A DNA stretch of 64,000 nucleotides, taken from NCBI RefSeq assembly GCF_024684275.1, contig NZ_JAIKXF010000091.1, positions 70,440 through 134,439 on the forward strand, written 5' to 3'. Position numbers and translations under genes: made by a program. Below the pieces are notes generated by a model. The model made no database searches and was not told the origin of the DNA. It was given only the letters and a program-made list of their open reading frames with translations. The DNA is from Ruminococcus sp. (GTDB taxonomy: Bacteria > Bacillota_A > Clostridia > Oscillospirales > Ruminococcaceae). The stretch's first letter is position 1, and each line of letters opens with the position of its first letter. This document shows, piece after piece, positions 34,123 to 43,089 of the stretch.

Positions 34123-34642
34123 TGTCACAGAAGTCCTCAAGCTTGGAAATATGCGGCGCGAGGGCTTCTTTATATTCAATTGAGCACAAACCGAGACTGC
34201 CGCAGCATACTATATCAAGATGACCGTAGAAATGCTCGATAGTACCGATAATACGCTGACACTCACCCATGCTCGGACCTGTGCGCAGAGCTATGGCATA
34301 GCCTTTTTTACCGCCGCTGAGGCTGGCATGGGGTTCATGGGTATTGCACCAGGGAGTACATCTGTCGATGAAGGCTTTGAACTGCCCGGGAATATCAGCC
34401 CAATAGGACGGCGAAATACAGACAATAATGTCAGCTGCCTCAAACTCTGCCATAATTCGGTCAATATCGTCGCTCTGAACACATTCCGCAGTAGAATGAC
34501 AGCTCCGACAGCCCTTACAGAAACTGAAATTATAATCGTCGATGCATACAGATTTCGCTGAAAGGCGCTCCGATACGATATGGACTATCTCCGCAGTAGC
34601 ACCATTTTTCACGGGAGAGCAATTAATGACAAGTGCATTCAT
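34100..34642 (-). CDS. Flavodoxin/NADPH-dependent FMN reductase family protein
   Basis: 180 residues. N-terminal flavodoxin-like fold start ALVINCSPVKNGATAEI, a cysteine cluster CKGCRSCHSTAEC near residue 44, the SPSYWADIPGQFKAFIDRC motif of the family, and a C-terminal Rossmann-like part. Likely a multimeric FMN oxidoreductase with unknown partner. The ATG at 34642 follows GGAGG by seven bases; an upstream ATG at 34702 lies inside the promoter and is rejected. It has its own consensus promoter with a palindrome over the -10. Confidence 0.85.
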   Translation of the reverse strand: MNALVINCSPVKNGATAEIVHIVSERLSAKSVCIDDYNFSFCKGCRSCHSTAECVQSDDIDRIMAEFEAADIIVCISPSYWADIPGQFKAFIDRCTPWCNTHEPHASLSGGKKGYAIALRTGPSMGECQRIIGTIEHFYGHLDIVCCGSLGLCSIEYKEALAPHISKLEDFCDKIKSPRN

Positions 34643-34668
34643 ATCAAAACCTCCAATGTAAATAATAA

Positions 34669-34702
34669 GTCTGATTATAGCATAATTCAGACTGTCTGTC
34701 AA
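34669..34702 (-). promoter_or_regulatory. Consensus promoter with overlapping palindrome, flavoprotein gene
   Basis: Minus-strand TTGACA (34697-34702), 17-base spacer, TATAAT (34674-34679): both hexamers are perfect consensus. A near-perfect palindrome, GTCTGATTAT and its complement around AGC, spans 34669-34692 and covers the -10, the usual position for a repressor operator. The repressor is not identified. Confidence 0.7.
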
Positions 34703-34705
34703 GCC

Positions 34706-36766
34706 TTATATCAGAGGGTGACGGCGAAAATCATAGGAGGTCTCAAAGCTGTCCCAATCCTCTCGGCAGAGTGCGGTATTCTCGCTTGTCAAAGCCTCGA
34801 TCTCAGCGGTATCTTCAGGAAAATCAGGCACAGGCAGCCTTGCAAGATCACCTGGATTCATATTCATTGTAGGGTTGAGAACTCGTGCAAATTCCGCAGC
34901 AGCCTTGCTGTTTAAAAGTCCAAGAAGCAGTTTAAGCTGCCGCTCATTATCCGGAAATGCACTTGTTCCGGCAACATTGAACATGAAATTTTCATTGAAA
35001 TACCGAACTGAAAGGGCTCCGCTGGTTATCTGAGACCAGCTGACAGATGGGCGGAAATTATAGGCAAGTCCCTGCGGTCTGGAGCGTAGTTTCCCATTTT
35101 CGTCTCGGAAATCCTTTATCTCAGAGCCTTCATTTTCCCAATTGATGACAAATTCACGGTTGCCGTACCATTTTCGATACTCACCGCCCTTATTCAGCAG
35201 ATACCATTTTTCTTTTTGACTTCCCGAAAATGCGATCTTATCTGATGAAACTTCAAACCACCGCCGCAGGAATCGGTCATTATCTCCCGTGATTACTCCC
35301 TCACGGACCGGTACCAGCTCGCCGAGGGTAATATAGTCAAAAGCTCGGAACATAGCCTTTCCGAGCCAATATGCTGCCGGAGCCGAGGGAATAGTGCAGA
35401 AATCCTCGGCTGAGGCTTCAAAGCGATAGGAGCTCTTCTCATCACTCAGAGCCTCCTTCACCTTTTGAAGCTGATATTCCATGTCTCCCTTAAAATCCGT
35501 AAGTCTAAGATATATTCCGTTCTCGCCGTGATGTCCCTGCTGCATGGTGAAGGAACAAAGCGGTACTGTTGCGTCTTCAAATGCCGAATACTCAAAATGT
35601 ATCATTGTTTGCAGCGTACAATCACTGTAGATACGTCGGCGGAGCTTTTCATAGGATTGAAGAAAAAGCCACGTAGTCGGCGTAAGGAAGCCAAAATAAC
35701 CATTTCCTTCTATCATATCCATACATCTCGCTACAAAAACGGAAAAAAGATCAGCACTGTAATCCGCAAAATTCTTCTGCACAAAAGCCGATAATTCGGC
35801 GTTCATCGCCGCTTTCCCAAGATATGGCGGATTAGTTGCAATAATGGTGTACTTTTTCCTGAGAAGCTGAGCGATTATTGCTGCCTTTTTACTTCCTAAG
35901 CTCAGCTCATCACCACTCAGGAGTGAGCCTGCGGTATTGCTTATTCCCGAAAAATCATAGACCTGCGGCTTAACAAAAGCGCCGTACTTTGCTGCTTTCA
36001 GCCGAAGAACGGTCTCAGCCACAGCACAGGCGCGCTCGTCAAGTTCCAGCCCGTAAAGATTATGGCTGAGTATCTTCTCAGCCGCAATATTATCCGAATA
36101 TCCGAGACAACGGTAAAGCTCCATAAGCATATCAAAAGCGTACAGCATCACATTTCCGCTGCCCATACAGGGATCAATAATTGTTATATCTTCGGGAGAG
36201 ATTTGCTGTTTTTTTGCCTTTACGTCGCTGAATTCCAGCTCTCCATTATCAATTGCGAAGCCATGCTCATGCAGATATCTGCCGAGGGTATTCTGAAGCA
36301 TATACTTCACTACCCACTCGGGTGTAAAAAGCTGCGTTGCCGCCGCAATTTTGTCCGAACTCAGCCGCTTGCTGTGCTTCAAGCCTACTGCTATCTCGCT
36401 TCTATAGGGCTCGTTGAAGTATTGGTGGAGCCTTCCCAATATATCAGGCTCGTCCCATATTTTCTGCGGAAGCCCTCGGAGCGCCCCTGCCGTTCCACCG
36501 TCTGCTAAAAGCAGCGGCGGAACGGGCAGCTCGCCATACAGACTGAATATACCACCATATTTTTCAGCGAGCTGCCTGCACTTTTCCGCGAAAAGTGCAC
36601 AGGGGCGCTCCGAGGGCGCAGAACAGAGCTGGACAAATGCCTCTCTGTCCACATAAGCAACTGCACATAATCTCATAAAGCCTGAATATACTGACCGCTC
36701 ATCGCTCTGAGCCAGCAACAATTCACGCTGTTTTGCAGCGAATTTTTTTAGCTGTGAATTCTCCAA
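34706..36766 (-). CDS. Orphan PglX-like adenine-specific DNA methyltransferase (shortened)
   Basis: About 686 residues. N-terminal helical region, then an N6-adenine methyltransferase core with SAM motif DPCMGSGNVMLYAFD (about 198), ENLYGLELDERA-like segment (HNLYGLELDERA), and catalytic NPPYLG (about 312). Sequence style matches PglX of BREX systems, but PglX is normally about 1100-1250 residues; this frame stops at DWDSFETSYDFRRHPLI, a point where longer relatives, as I recall them, continue. I start at the TTG at 36766 (GGGGTG five bases upstream, and NSQLKKFA aligns with the PglX N-terminus); an ATG at 36817 lies in a hairpin. No pglZ, brxC or brxL is nearby. The methylation target is unknown. 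Confidence 0.75.
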   Translation of the reverse strand: MENSQLKKFAAKQRELLLAQSDERSVYSGFMRLCAVAYVDREAFVQLCSAPSERPCALFAEKCRQLAEKYGGIFSLYGELPVPPLLLADGGTAGALRGLPQKIWDEPDILGRLHQYFNEPYRSEIAVGLKHSKRLSSDKIAAATQLFTPEWVVKYMLQNTLGRYLHEHGFAIDNGELEFSDVKAKKQQISPEDITIIDPCMGSGNVMLYAFDMLMELYRCLGYSDNIAAEKILSHNLYGLELDERACAVAETVLRLKAAKYGAFVKPQVYDFSGISNTAGSLLSGDELSLGSKKAAIIAQLLRKKYTIIATNPPYLGKAAMNAELSAFVQKNFADYSADLFSVFVARCMDMIEGNGYFGFLTPTTWLFLQSYEKLRRRIYSDCTLQTMIHFEYSAFEDATVPLCSFTMQQGHHGENGIYLRLTDFKGDMEYQLQKVKEALSDEKSSYRFEASAEDFCTIPSAPAAYWLGKAMFRAFDYITLGELVPVREGVITGDNDRFLRRWFEVSSDKIAFSGSQKEKWYLLNKGGEYRKWYGNREFVINWENEGSEIKDFRDENGKLRSRPQGLAYNFRPSVSWSQITSGALSVRYFNENFMFNVAGTSAFPDNERQLKLLLGLLNSKAAAEFARVLNPTMNMNPGDLARLPVPDFPEDTAEIEALTSENTALCREDWDSFETSYDFRRHPLI

Positions 36767-36786
36767 ATCTTCACCCCACAATTTCC

Positions 36787-36816
36787 AAAGGCGGACCATA
36801 AAGTCCGCCTTTTTCA
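36787..36816 (+). terminator. Strong hairpin between xylulokinase and the methyltransferase
   Basis: Perfect 10-bp stem AAAGGCGGAC / GTCCGCCTTT with a 6-base loop. On the plus strand it ends in TTTTTCATTT; on the minus strand, the direction of both neighbouring genes, only TTT follows. It may partially terminate xylulokinase transcription. Confidence 0.6.
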
Positions 36817-36824
36817 TTTAATTA

Positions 36825-38348
36825 TTAAAGTGATGCAAGCTTAGCATACTGAGCCTTGAGTGCAGGATATATCTCTCTGTAGAGCTGATAGTACTTCTCA
36901 TACTCGGGAACGTTTTCAGCCTGTGGTGCCTGAACCTTATCGGTCTTGATTATAGCTCCGCAAGCCTCTGATACGCTGCTGTAAATGCCGGCACCTACGC
37001 TTGCAAGAATAGCCACGCCAAGTGCAGGACCTTCCTTAGATGCAACCGTCTTAACATTGCAGTTGTAAAGATCAGCCAGCATACTTCTCCAGAGCGGTGA
37101 TGAACCGCCGCCGCCGCAAGCCATCATGTCGCTTACGTTTACGTTCATCTCGCGGAACACCTCAACGCAGTCGCGCAGTGAATAGGTTACGCCCTCCATA
37201 ACAGCACGGAGCATATCCTTTCTTGTGTGGATAGCTGAAAGTCCAAAGAACACGCCTCTTGCGTCAGGATCAAGATGAGGAGTTCTCTCGCCCATGAGGT
37301 ATGGGAGATAAAGAAGTCTGTTTGCGCCTACAGGAACTGTCTCAGCCTGCTTGTCCATGAGGTAGTACTCATCAACACCCATGAGCTTTGCAGTCTCCTT
37401 TTCTGTCATGCAGAAGTTATCTCTGAACCACTTCAGTGAGAGACCTGCGCCCTGTGTAACGCCCATAACGTGCCATGTATTTGGAACTGCCGCACAGCAG
37501 GTATGAACTCTGCCCTTCTTATCGATCGATATATTTGAAGTATGAGCGAATACAACTCCAGATGTACCGATAGTTGTGAAAGCCTTTCCGTCCTCGACAA
37601 CGCCTGTACCGACAGCTGCTGCTGCATTGTCGCCTGCGCCGCCTACTACTATCGTACCCTCGCATAGTCCAAGTGCCTCAGCCATTTTCTTTGTAAGCGT
37701 GCCTGTTACCTCGCAGCTCTCATACACCTTGCCCAGCCAGCTCTTGTCTATCTCAAAGGCGCTGAGAAGCTCATCAGACCACTTGCGGTTAGGTACGTCA
37801 AGGAGCTGCATACCAGAAGCATCTGAAACCTCTGTAGCATACTCGCCTGTAAGGATAAGTCTGAGGTAGTCCTTAGGAAGAAGGATATGAGCAACCTTTG
37901 AATAAACCTCAGGCTCGTTGTTCTTTACCCAGAGTATCTTAGCAGCTGTCCAGCCTGTAAGAGCCGGGTTTGCTGTAATTTCAACAAGCTTATCTCTGCC
38001 TACGATGCGGTTCATTTCCTCTACCTCAGCGGCAGTTCTCTGATCGCACCAGATTATAGAACGGCGAAGCACATTGTTCTCCTTGTCAAGCATTACCAGA
38101 CCGTGCATCTGACCCGAGATACCGATACCCTTCACGTCCTCTTTCTTAACGCCGCTCTTAGCCATAACAGCCTTGATAGTCTCGACCATTGCATTTGCCC
38201 AGTCAGCAGGCTCCTGCTCTGCATAGCCGTTCTTTGGCTGATACATAGGATATTCGATAGTCTTTGAAGCGATAACGCTACCCTTTTCGTCAAAAAGAAC
38301 TGTCTTAGTACCGCTTGTACCACAGTCTACACCTATTAAATATGCCAT
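36825..38348 (-). CDS. xylB: Xylulokinase
   Basis: FGGY-family kinase phosphorylating D-xylulose to xylulose 5-phosphate for the pentose phosphate pathway. 507 residues: YLIGVDCGTSGTKTVLFD at the N-terminus, the substrate motif SGQMHGLVMLD (about 79-89), WCDQRT, VGGAGDNAAAAVGTG and the C-terminal ATP motif MACGGGGSSPLW. AAAGGAG precedes the ATG. No xylose isomerase or transporter is adjacent; a ROK-type regulator of the XylR/NagC kind lies 2 kb away. It has its own promoter. Confidence 0.94.
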   Translation of the reverse strand: MAYLIGVDCGTSGTKTVLFDEKGSVIASKTIEYPMYQPKNGYAEQEPADWANAMVETIKAVMAKSGVKKEDVKGIGISGQMHGLVMLDKENNVLRRSIIWCDQRTAAEVEEMNRIVGRDKLVEITANPALTGWTAAKILWVKNNEPEVYSKVAHILLPKDYLRLILTGEYATEVSDASGMQLLDVPNRKWSDELLSAFEIDKSWLGKVYESCEVTGTLTKKMAEALGLCEGTIVVGGAGDNAAAAVGTGVVEDGKAFTTIGTSGVVFAHTSNISIDKKGRVHTCCAAVPNTWHVMGVTQGAGLSLKWFRDNFCMTEKETAKLMGVDEYYLMDKQAETVPVGANRLLYLPYLMGERTPHLDPDARGVFFGLSAIHTRKDMLRAVMEGVTYSLRDCVEVFREMNVNVSDMMACGGGGSSPLWRSMLADLYNCNVKTVASKEGPALGVAILASVGAGIYSSVSEACGAIIKTDKVQAPQAENVPEYEKYYQLYREIYPALKAQYAKLASL

Positions 38349-38411
38349 AATTTACAACTCCTTTTGAATATTTTGCAGGCTATCTTACCTGAATTGTTAT
38401 TCTGTAATTTT

Positions 38412-38440
38412 ATAATATCTTAAATAAGCAATTTTTGCAA
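38412..38440 (-). promoter_or_regulatory. Sigma-A promoter of xylB
   Basis: Minus-strand -35 TTGCAA (38435-38440), 17-base spacer, -10 TATTAT (38412-38417), about 64 bp upstream of the xylB ATG. Confidence 0.6.
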
Positions 38441-38499
38441 GACGTTTTTTGCTCATTTTTTTACATACTGCGCTTCTTTTGCGGACTTATGCATATACT

Positions 38500-38553
38500 T
38501 AAATGAAAACGCCGTGAACTGTCAGTATTCAGATGACCGCTCACAGCGTCCTT
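38500..38553 (-). terminator. Imperfect terminator after the membrane protein gene
   Basis: Bulged stem on the minus strand (ACGC-GTGA-GGTCA pairing with TGAC-GTTCAC-GGCGT) followed by TTTTC, located ten bases after the stop of the gene at 38563. Confidence 0.55.
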
Positions 38554-38562
38554 ATATTGTTC

Positions 38563-39873
38563 TTAGTTAAGAAGGTCAACGGACAAACGTCTTGAATCAA
38601 CGTCATAGTAGTCCTCGAGCTCTGCTACATAATAGCGGAACACTACCTTGTTCTCCGCAGTTACTACCTCAACGGTAGGCTCTGCGTCCTCTTTTTCCTT
38701 GTCCTCTTCTGCAACGACCATTTCAGAGGACGAAAGCAGCATAACATCGCCGCTTTGAGATATTCCAAGATCAGCAAGCTGAGCATCTGTAAGGCTGTTC
38801 AGCATTACTGTATGGTTCTTTGCAACATTGAAGTATGTTATTCCGGTAGGCGGATCAACATTCAAGTTATTATAAAGCTTGAGTGCCTTTGGCTTGATCT
38901 CGTTAAAGTATATCCTCTCGCCGGGCTCTGTTCCGTTCTTCTCCACAACAAGAGGTGAAGGATTAGCAATATAGTATCTTCCGTTCGGATCCTTGCCTAT
39001 GCCGAAGAAGTCAAGCTGCTCCTGATTAAGATTATCCAGCGGAACAGGATCAACATCTGAAGCGGTAAGTCCTAAAGCGAACTTACGGCTTGCGGAAAGA
39101 TTTGTGAGCATGAGCTTATTATCGTAGGTATATCCAAGCTTTTTAAGCTCTGCGTCGGTAACAGTGACCTCTATCTCGTCGGATATTGAGTTGAGGTGAT
39201 CGGTTATCTCCTGTCTTTGCTGTGTTTCCCATTTTATCTCTACCTTGCTCTGAACAGGGCGCTCTATATATACAACGTGCTCCTGATTTTTAAGGGTAAA
39301 TGTAGCAAAGGTATTCTTGATATCGGCATAATTAGGCTCAACATAAACAGCTGTGCTGCCCTTTGAGGTATCCTCGGTATTCACCACCCTGTAGCGGTAT
39401 GTACCCGACGGTGATACACCTGTTTCAACGACCTGCTCCTTTACAGCGGCTACGAAGAAAGATGTGAACAGGAAGTAGCCGAGAGCTCCGAATATATAAA
39501 GCAGAAGGATTATAGTTGCAAGAGCAGTCTTAACTCCTTCACCTGCGCCCGAGAGCAAAAGTATGATTATTCCCACGACAATTATGGGGATTATAAGCCC
39601 CCACTCGCCAAAGTACAGCAGTACCACGGGAAGCATGGCAGGCAGTATGATGAAGCTGGCTATTCGAGTCAGTATCTGATGACGGGTATAAAGCATGATT
39701 ATCAGTGCCGCAAGAGATACTCCCGAAACCGCAAGGCAGGTGGAAACACGGTCATTGATGTGCATATCGTAGAATATTGAAAAATAGCAGAGCCTGCATA
39801 CAAACAGCATATAGACTACGCTGAGCAGGGCAACTACTCGCTTTGTCCAGACATTTGCAAAAAATTTACTCAT
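38563..39873 (-). CDS. Membrane protein of unknown function with large C-terminal domain
   Basis: About 436 residues. Five or six hydrophobic segments fill residues 10-155, then a hydrophilic domain (about 160-436) that should be outside the cell. The SPSGTYRYRVVNTEDTSKG stretch just after the last segment resembles DUF5412-type proteins but I am not certain. The domain is beta-rich with acidic C-terminal part. The ATG at 39873 follows GGAGG by five bases; a longer start at 39921 is rejected as it lies in the promoter region. Divergent from a VanZ gene, each with its own promoter. Confidence 0.75.
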   Translation of the reverse strand: MSKFFANVWTKRVVALLSVVYMLFVCRLCYFSIFYDMHINDRVSTCLAVSGVSLAALIIMLYTRHQILTRIASFIILPAMLPVVLLYFGEWGLIIPIIVVGIIILLLSGAGEGVKTALATIILLLYIFGALGYFLFTSFFVAAVKEQVVETGVSPSGTYRYRVVNTEDTSKGSTAVYVEPNYADIKNTFATFTLKNQEHVVYIERPVQSKVEIKWETQQRQEITDHLNSISDEIEVTVTDAELKKLGYTYDNKLMLTNLSASRKFALGLTASDVDPVPLDNLNQEQLDFFGIGKDPNGRYYIANPSPLVVEKNGTEPGERIYFNEIKPKALKLYNNLNVDPPTGITYFNVAKNHTVMLNSLTDAQLADLGISQSGDVMLLSSSEMVVAEEDKEKEDAEPTVEVVTAENKVVFRYYVAELEDYYDVDSRRLSVDLLN

Positions 39874-39928
39874 TGTTGCCTCCGAAATTTGATCTATATA
39901 TAAAATGTGCCATAGTCGCACACAGTAT

Positions 39929-39957
39929 ATTATATCATTTTCATTCCGATTTTACAA
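39929..39957 (-). promoter_or_regulatory. Promoter of the unknown membrane protein gene
   Basis: Minus-strand -35 TTGTAA (39952-39957), 17-base spacer ending in TGA, -10 TATAAT (39929-39934). Confidence 0.65.
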
Positions 39958-39992
39958 GGTTTTTTTGAAATTTTTTCCGAAAAAACTTATGC

Positions 39993-40021
39993 TTTACAAA
40001 ACTCCGCAAAAATTGTATAAT
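39993..40021 (+). promoter_or_regulatory. Promoter of the first VanZ gene
   Basis: -35 TTTACA (39993-39998), 17-base spacer, -10 TATAAT (40016-40021), 36 bp upstream of the ATG. Confidence 0.65.
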
Positions 40022-40056
40022 TATATGGCAGAGCAAAATCTGAAAGGATAGGTAAA

Positions 40057-40566
40057 ATGGCAGTAAAACTCCCGAAACTAAACAAAACACAGGTACTGTT
40101 CCTGATATTTACAATAGCGATAATGTGTACTATCTTCTGTCTTTCTCATCAGGACGCGGAAAGGTCCTCTGATACAAGCAGTTTTCTCACAAAGGTCGCC
40201 GTAAAGATACTCTACAGCAATTATGACAGCGAGCCACCGGAAGTTCAAAAGGAATTATGGAGCAAGGCATCGTTTATAGTAAGAAAGCTGGCTCATTTCA
40301 GCATTTATGCCTCATTAGGCTTCTGTGCGTCGGTAACAGCAGGCAGACGCAGGCTTTTTTCCGCAAAAAGTCTTGGAGTTATCGGCTTTGGCTTTATTTA
40401 TGCCATGTCCGACGAATTTCACCAGCACTTTATCCCCGGGCGTTCCTGCGAATTACGCGATATGATGATAGATACAGGCGGAGTCACCGTGGGTATGTGT
40501 ATATCACTGATATTCATGGGGATAATTGCGCTATTTGTCCGTAAGCGCCGCAAAAACAAGGAGTAA
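40057..40566 (+). CDS. VanZ-like family membrane protein
   Basis: 169 residues with four hydrophobic segments. VanZ hallmarks: CLSHQDAERSSDTSS after the first segment, RKLAHFSIYASLGF, and SDEFHQHFIPGRSCELRDMMIDTGG. VanZ raises teicoplanin resistance in enterococci by an unknown mechanism; most chromosomal homologues are not in van clusters, and none of the van genes is here. AAAGGATAGG precedes the ATG. Confidence 0.9.
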   Translation: MAVKLPKLNKTQVLFLIFTIAIMCTIFCLSHQDAERSSDTSSFLTKVAVKILYSNYDSEPPEVQKELWSKASFIVRKLAHFSIYASLGFCASVTAGRRRLFSAKSLGVIGFGFIYAMSDEFHQHFIPGRSCELRDMMIDTGGVTVGMCISLIFMGIIALFVRKRRKNKE

Positions 40567-40600
40567 TAATGTTTTTTTCGGCTAATGCAATAAATCTGAA

Positions 40601-40640
40601 AAATCCCCTGAGAAGCTAAGCTTCTCAGGGGATTTATTAC
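40601..40640. terminator. Bidirectional terminator between VanZ and ROK genes
   Basis: Perfect 15-bp stem AAATCCCCTGAGAAG / CTTCTCAGGGGATTT with a CTAAG loop, T-rich on both outer sides, lying between convergent genes. Confidence 0.88.
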
Positions 40641-40645
40641 ATACC

Positions 40646-41866
40646 TTACTGCATTCCGCCTCTTACATAGAAGTTATCCTGAATTATCAGAGCACAGCCG
40701 CCGAGGAAATTGTTCTTTCCGTCTAATCTGCTGAGTACTACTCTGTCAGCGATCTCTTCGCTTACAAGGCGTATCATCTCACGCTTGCAGTAGTCAAACT
40801 GCTTCTCGTTGAGCTTGAAATTGTGAAGAACTATCTTCTTTGCAAAATGGCTGATAGCCAGATTGTTGATAAGCACTGTGTACTTGGCGATAATATCGTC
40901 AACAACGTTCTTTACAGCCTCCTCACCTCTCATAAGAGCCATGAATACGTTATCTGTGTTGATAGCGTTCTTGTCGCCCTCTGTGAGCTCATAGAGAACA
41001 GGTGTCTTGTCCTTGGAATATATCTCATAGAAAGCATTGAGCATAGCTGTTCTGGAAAGCTCAGCCTTTACGGAGCCGTTAGGATAGCCCTCATAGGACT
41101 TTCCGTTAGGACAAACAATATATCTCTCAATAGTTGAGGTATAGGATACATAATCGGCAGAAAGCTCGTTCTTGTTGATGATTGCGAGATTGACCTGGTT
41201 GCCGTTATGAATGAATGCCTGATTGGTCTGATAGCCGTTGAGAGTTCTGAAATCATTGCTTGCAAGCGCCATAAGTCCGATAGCATTGCCGCAGTGTATC
41301 TCAAAGTTAAGGCCGCCCGACAGCTTATCTATGAAGTTTGTAAAATCGAGAACTCCGTCCTTATAGAATATCTTGAGCTTGCCCCACATGGAAGGCACAA
41401 CACCAACGCCCAGTCCAAGTATCTTATCCTTGGTAAGTGCGCTGTTTTCAACCATTTCGTTGCTGGTCTTGATAATATAATTGATAATATCCTTGCTGGT
41501 GGTCCTGTCATCTATGACCATGCTTGCCTTGTCAAGGACCTCGGAATTAAGGTTTGTAAGGCCTATGCTTACTTCCTTTTCATCAACTGTTGCACCAAGA
41601 GCAAAACGGCTGTTTACGTTGATGTCGATGAGAATTTTTCTTCTGCCTTTCTGGAGCTTTTCTGTGTTTACAGGAGCTTCGCCTATCTCAACGAGCACAC
41701 CCTCCTCTATCATTTCATTGGTTATGATAGTTACGGCAGCTCTGGTTATTTCGAGAGCGCTTGCCACATCAACACGTGATATGGGACCTGACTCTCTGAT
41801 GACTCTGAGAATCTGCATCCTGTTTCTTCTTTTCAGGTCGAGTTTACTGATTCCTCTTTTTTCCAT
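40646..41866 (-). CDS. ROK family transcriptional regulator (NagC/XylR type, degenerate kinase domain)
   Basis: About 406 residues. N-terminal winged helix (about 10-70) with ILRVIRESGPISRVDVASAL and ITRAAVTIITNEMIEEG, then a ROK domain with LGLGVGVVPS. The usual ROK zinc motif CGCGxxGCxE and the DNDANAAALGE segment are not found; instead CGNAIGLMALASNDF occupies the latter position, so sugar binding may be altered. The ATG at 41866 follows a TGGAG site by nine bases. XylB is 2.3 kb downstream but in a separate transcript, so a xylose role is only possible. Confidence 0.82.
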   Translation of the reverse strand: MEKRGISKLDLKRRNRMQILRVIRESGPISRVDVASALEITRAAVTIITNEMIEEGVLVEIGEAPVNTEKLQKGRRKILIDINVNSRFALGATVDEKEVSIGLTNLNSEVLDKASMVIDDRTTSKDIINYIIKTSNEMVENSALTKDKILGLGVGVVPSMWGKLKIFYKDGVLDFTNFIDKLSGGLNFEIHCGNAIGLMALASNDFRTLNGYQTNQAFIHNGNQVNLAIINKNELSADYVSYTSTIERYIVCPNGKSYEGYPNGSVKAELSRTAMLNAFYEIYSKDKTPVLYELTEGDKNAINTDNVFMALMRGEEAVKNVVDDIIAKYTVLINNLAISHFAKKIVLHNFKLNEKQFDYCKREMIRLVSEEIADRVVLSRLDGKNNFLGGCALIIQDNFYVRGGMQ

Positions 41867-42026
41867 ACAACAACAACTCCATTTCTTCAAAATTCAGTGT
41901 TTGGAACGAAGTCCACTATGTACAAACTGCATATCCCCGCAGGCCTTTTGAGCAGTCATTTTCGTTATAACTGCCCGTATAATTTTTTCTTTTTATTGTA
42001 AAGTCAATCTCTTTTAACGTAATTAT

Positions 42027-42054
42027 ATTATAACACACTATTATTAAATTTCAA
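42027..42054 (-). promoter_or_regulatory. Candidate promoter of the ROK regulator
   Basis: Minus-strand -35 TTGAAA (42049-42054), 16-base spacer, -10 TATAAT (42027-42032). It would give a leader of about 150 bases, which otherwise holds nothing recognisable. Confidence 0.5.
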
Positions 42055-42101
42055 ACATTTTAGGGCAAAATTTTATAAAATCAGCGTTTTGGCCAAAGTA
42101 C

Positions 42102-43031
42102 TTATAGTATTTTTGTTAAATATTCCGTAGCTTTAACTACAAGTGGTAAAGTAACAACAGAGAGTATAGTTCCGGCCGTAAAAATCTCAGAAGCATACAC
42201 TGAATTTCGTCCGTATCTTATACTGAGGAGAGTACACATTGCCGCAGGAGGAGCTGCCGAAGCAATGAGGATCGTCATGCGTACCTTTTCTTCTATGCCG
42301 CCGAGCAGCACAAGCGGAACCGCTATCAGTACAGGGATCATCAGCAGCTTTAGCAGGCAGACATAGTATATCCTGTAGTTTTTCAGCATTTTCGGGATAT
42401 TTGTGCCTGCAATGGTAACTCCGGATACTATCATCGCCATAGGAGTATTCAGCTCCTTGATAAAGCCGAGGGAATCTGCCAGTGCCGAGGGGAGCTTGAT
42501 TTGCAGGAAAAATGTGATAAGTCCGAGGACTATCGCTATTATCGTAGGCGAATAGAACACCTTTATCACCTGCTTGAAGTCCTTTTGTCCTGAAATAAGG
42601 ATAACTCCGTGAGTCCACACTACAAGATTGAACACAGTTATAAAGGCTGTCAGGTAGAATACTCCCTCCTCGTGGTAGATAGCGTCCACAAGGGGGATAC
42701 CCATGAAGCCGCAGTTTGAATACACCGCCGAAAAGCGCTCTATCTCCGTTTCTCTGCCCTGCTTTCCGCGGACAAGTCCGTATGAAAGCAGTATCACCGC
42801 ACCAAGCGCTGCCGCGGATATAACAAATGTAAGCAGCAGGTTTTTCACGAGCTCTGCGCGGTATTCCGTCTGATATGACATAAAGATCACAGCAGGGTTG
42901 ACTACCTGCAATACGAATTTTGACAGGTCTTTATTTGAAGCCTCACTTATGAGCCTCGTCTTTGCACAGATAACACCTACTCCGATTAGTATGAGCATTA
43001 TCACTGTCTTATACAATATGGTTGAAGCCAT
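42102..43031 (-). CDS. AEC family transporter (auxin efflux carrier type)
   Basis: About 309 residues with ten hydrophobic segments. Family features: GVGVICAKTRLISEASNKDLSKFVLQV-like start, the NCGFMGIPLVDAIY motif in the first half and the inverted repeat partner with TIAGTNIPKML. Bacterial AEC members export or exchange small organic acids such as malate; the substrate cannot be read. Of three successive start codons the third (43031) has the best spacing to GGAG. Confidence 0.87.
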   Translation of the reverse strand: MASTILYKTVIMLILIGVGVICAKTRLISEASNKDLSKFVLQVVNPAVIFMSYQTEYRAELVKNLLLTFVISAAALGAVILLSYGLVRGKQGRETEIERFSAVYSNCGFMGIPLVDAIYHEEGVFYLTAFITVFNLVVWTHGVILISGQKDFKQVIKVFYSPTIIAIVLGLITFFLQIKLPSALADSLGFIKELNTPMAMIVSGVTIAGTNIPKMLKNYRIYYVCLLKLLMIPVLIAVPLVLLGGIEEKVRMTILIASAAPPAAMCTLLSIRYGRNSVYASEIFTAGTILSVVTLPLVVKATEYLTKIL

Positions 43032-43089
43032 CATCACTCCATCTTTCTATACATTATCTCTTAATCAACTTCTGAACAGTAACCAAATT

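Noticed and set aside
34706..36766. Member of a complete BREX phage-defence locus
   Set aside because: Only the PglX-like gene is present; flanking genes are metabolic and no pglZ, brxC or brxL can be seen.
40057..40566. Glycopeptide resistance cluster based on VanZ homology
   Set aside because: No vanH, vanA, vanX or regulator genes nearby; VanZ-like proteins are common on Firmicute chromosomes.
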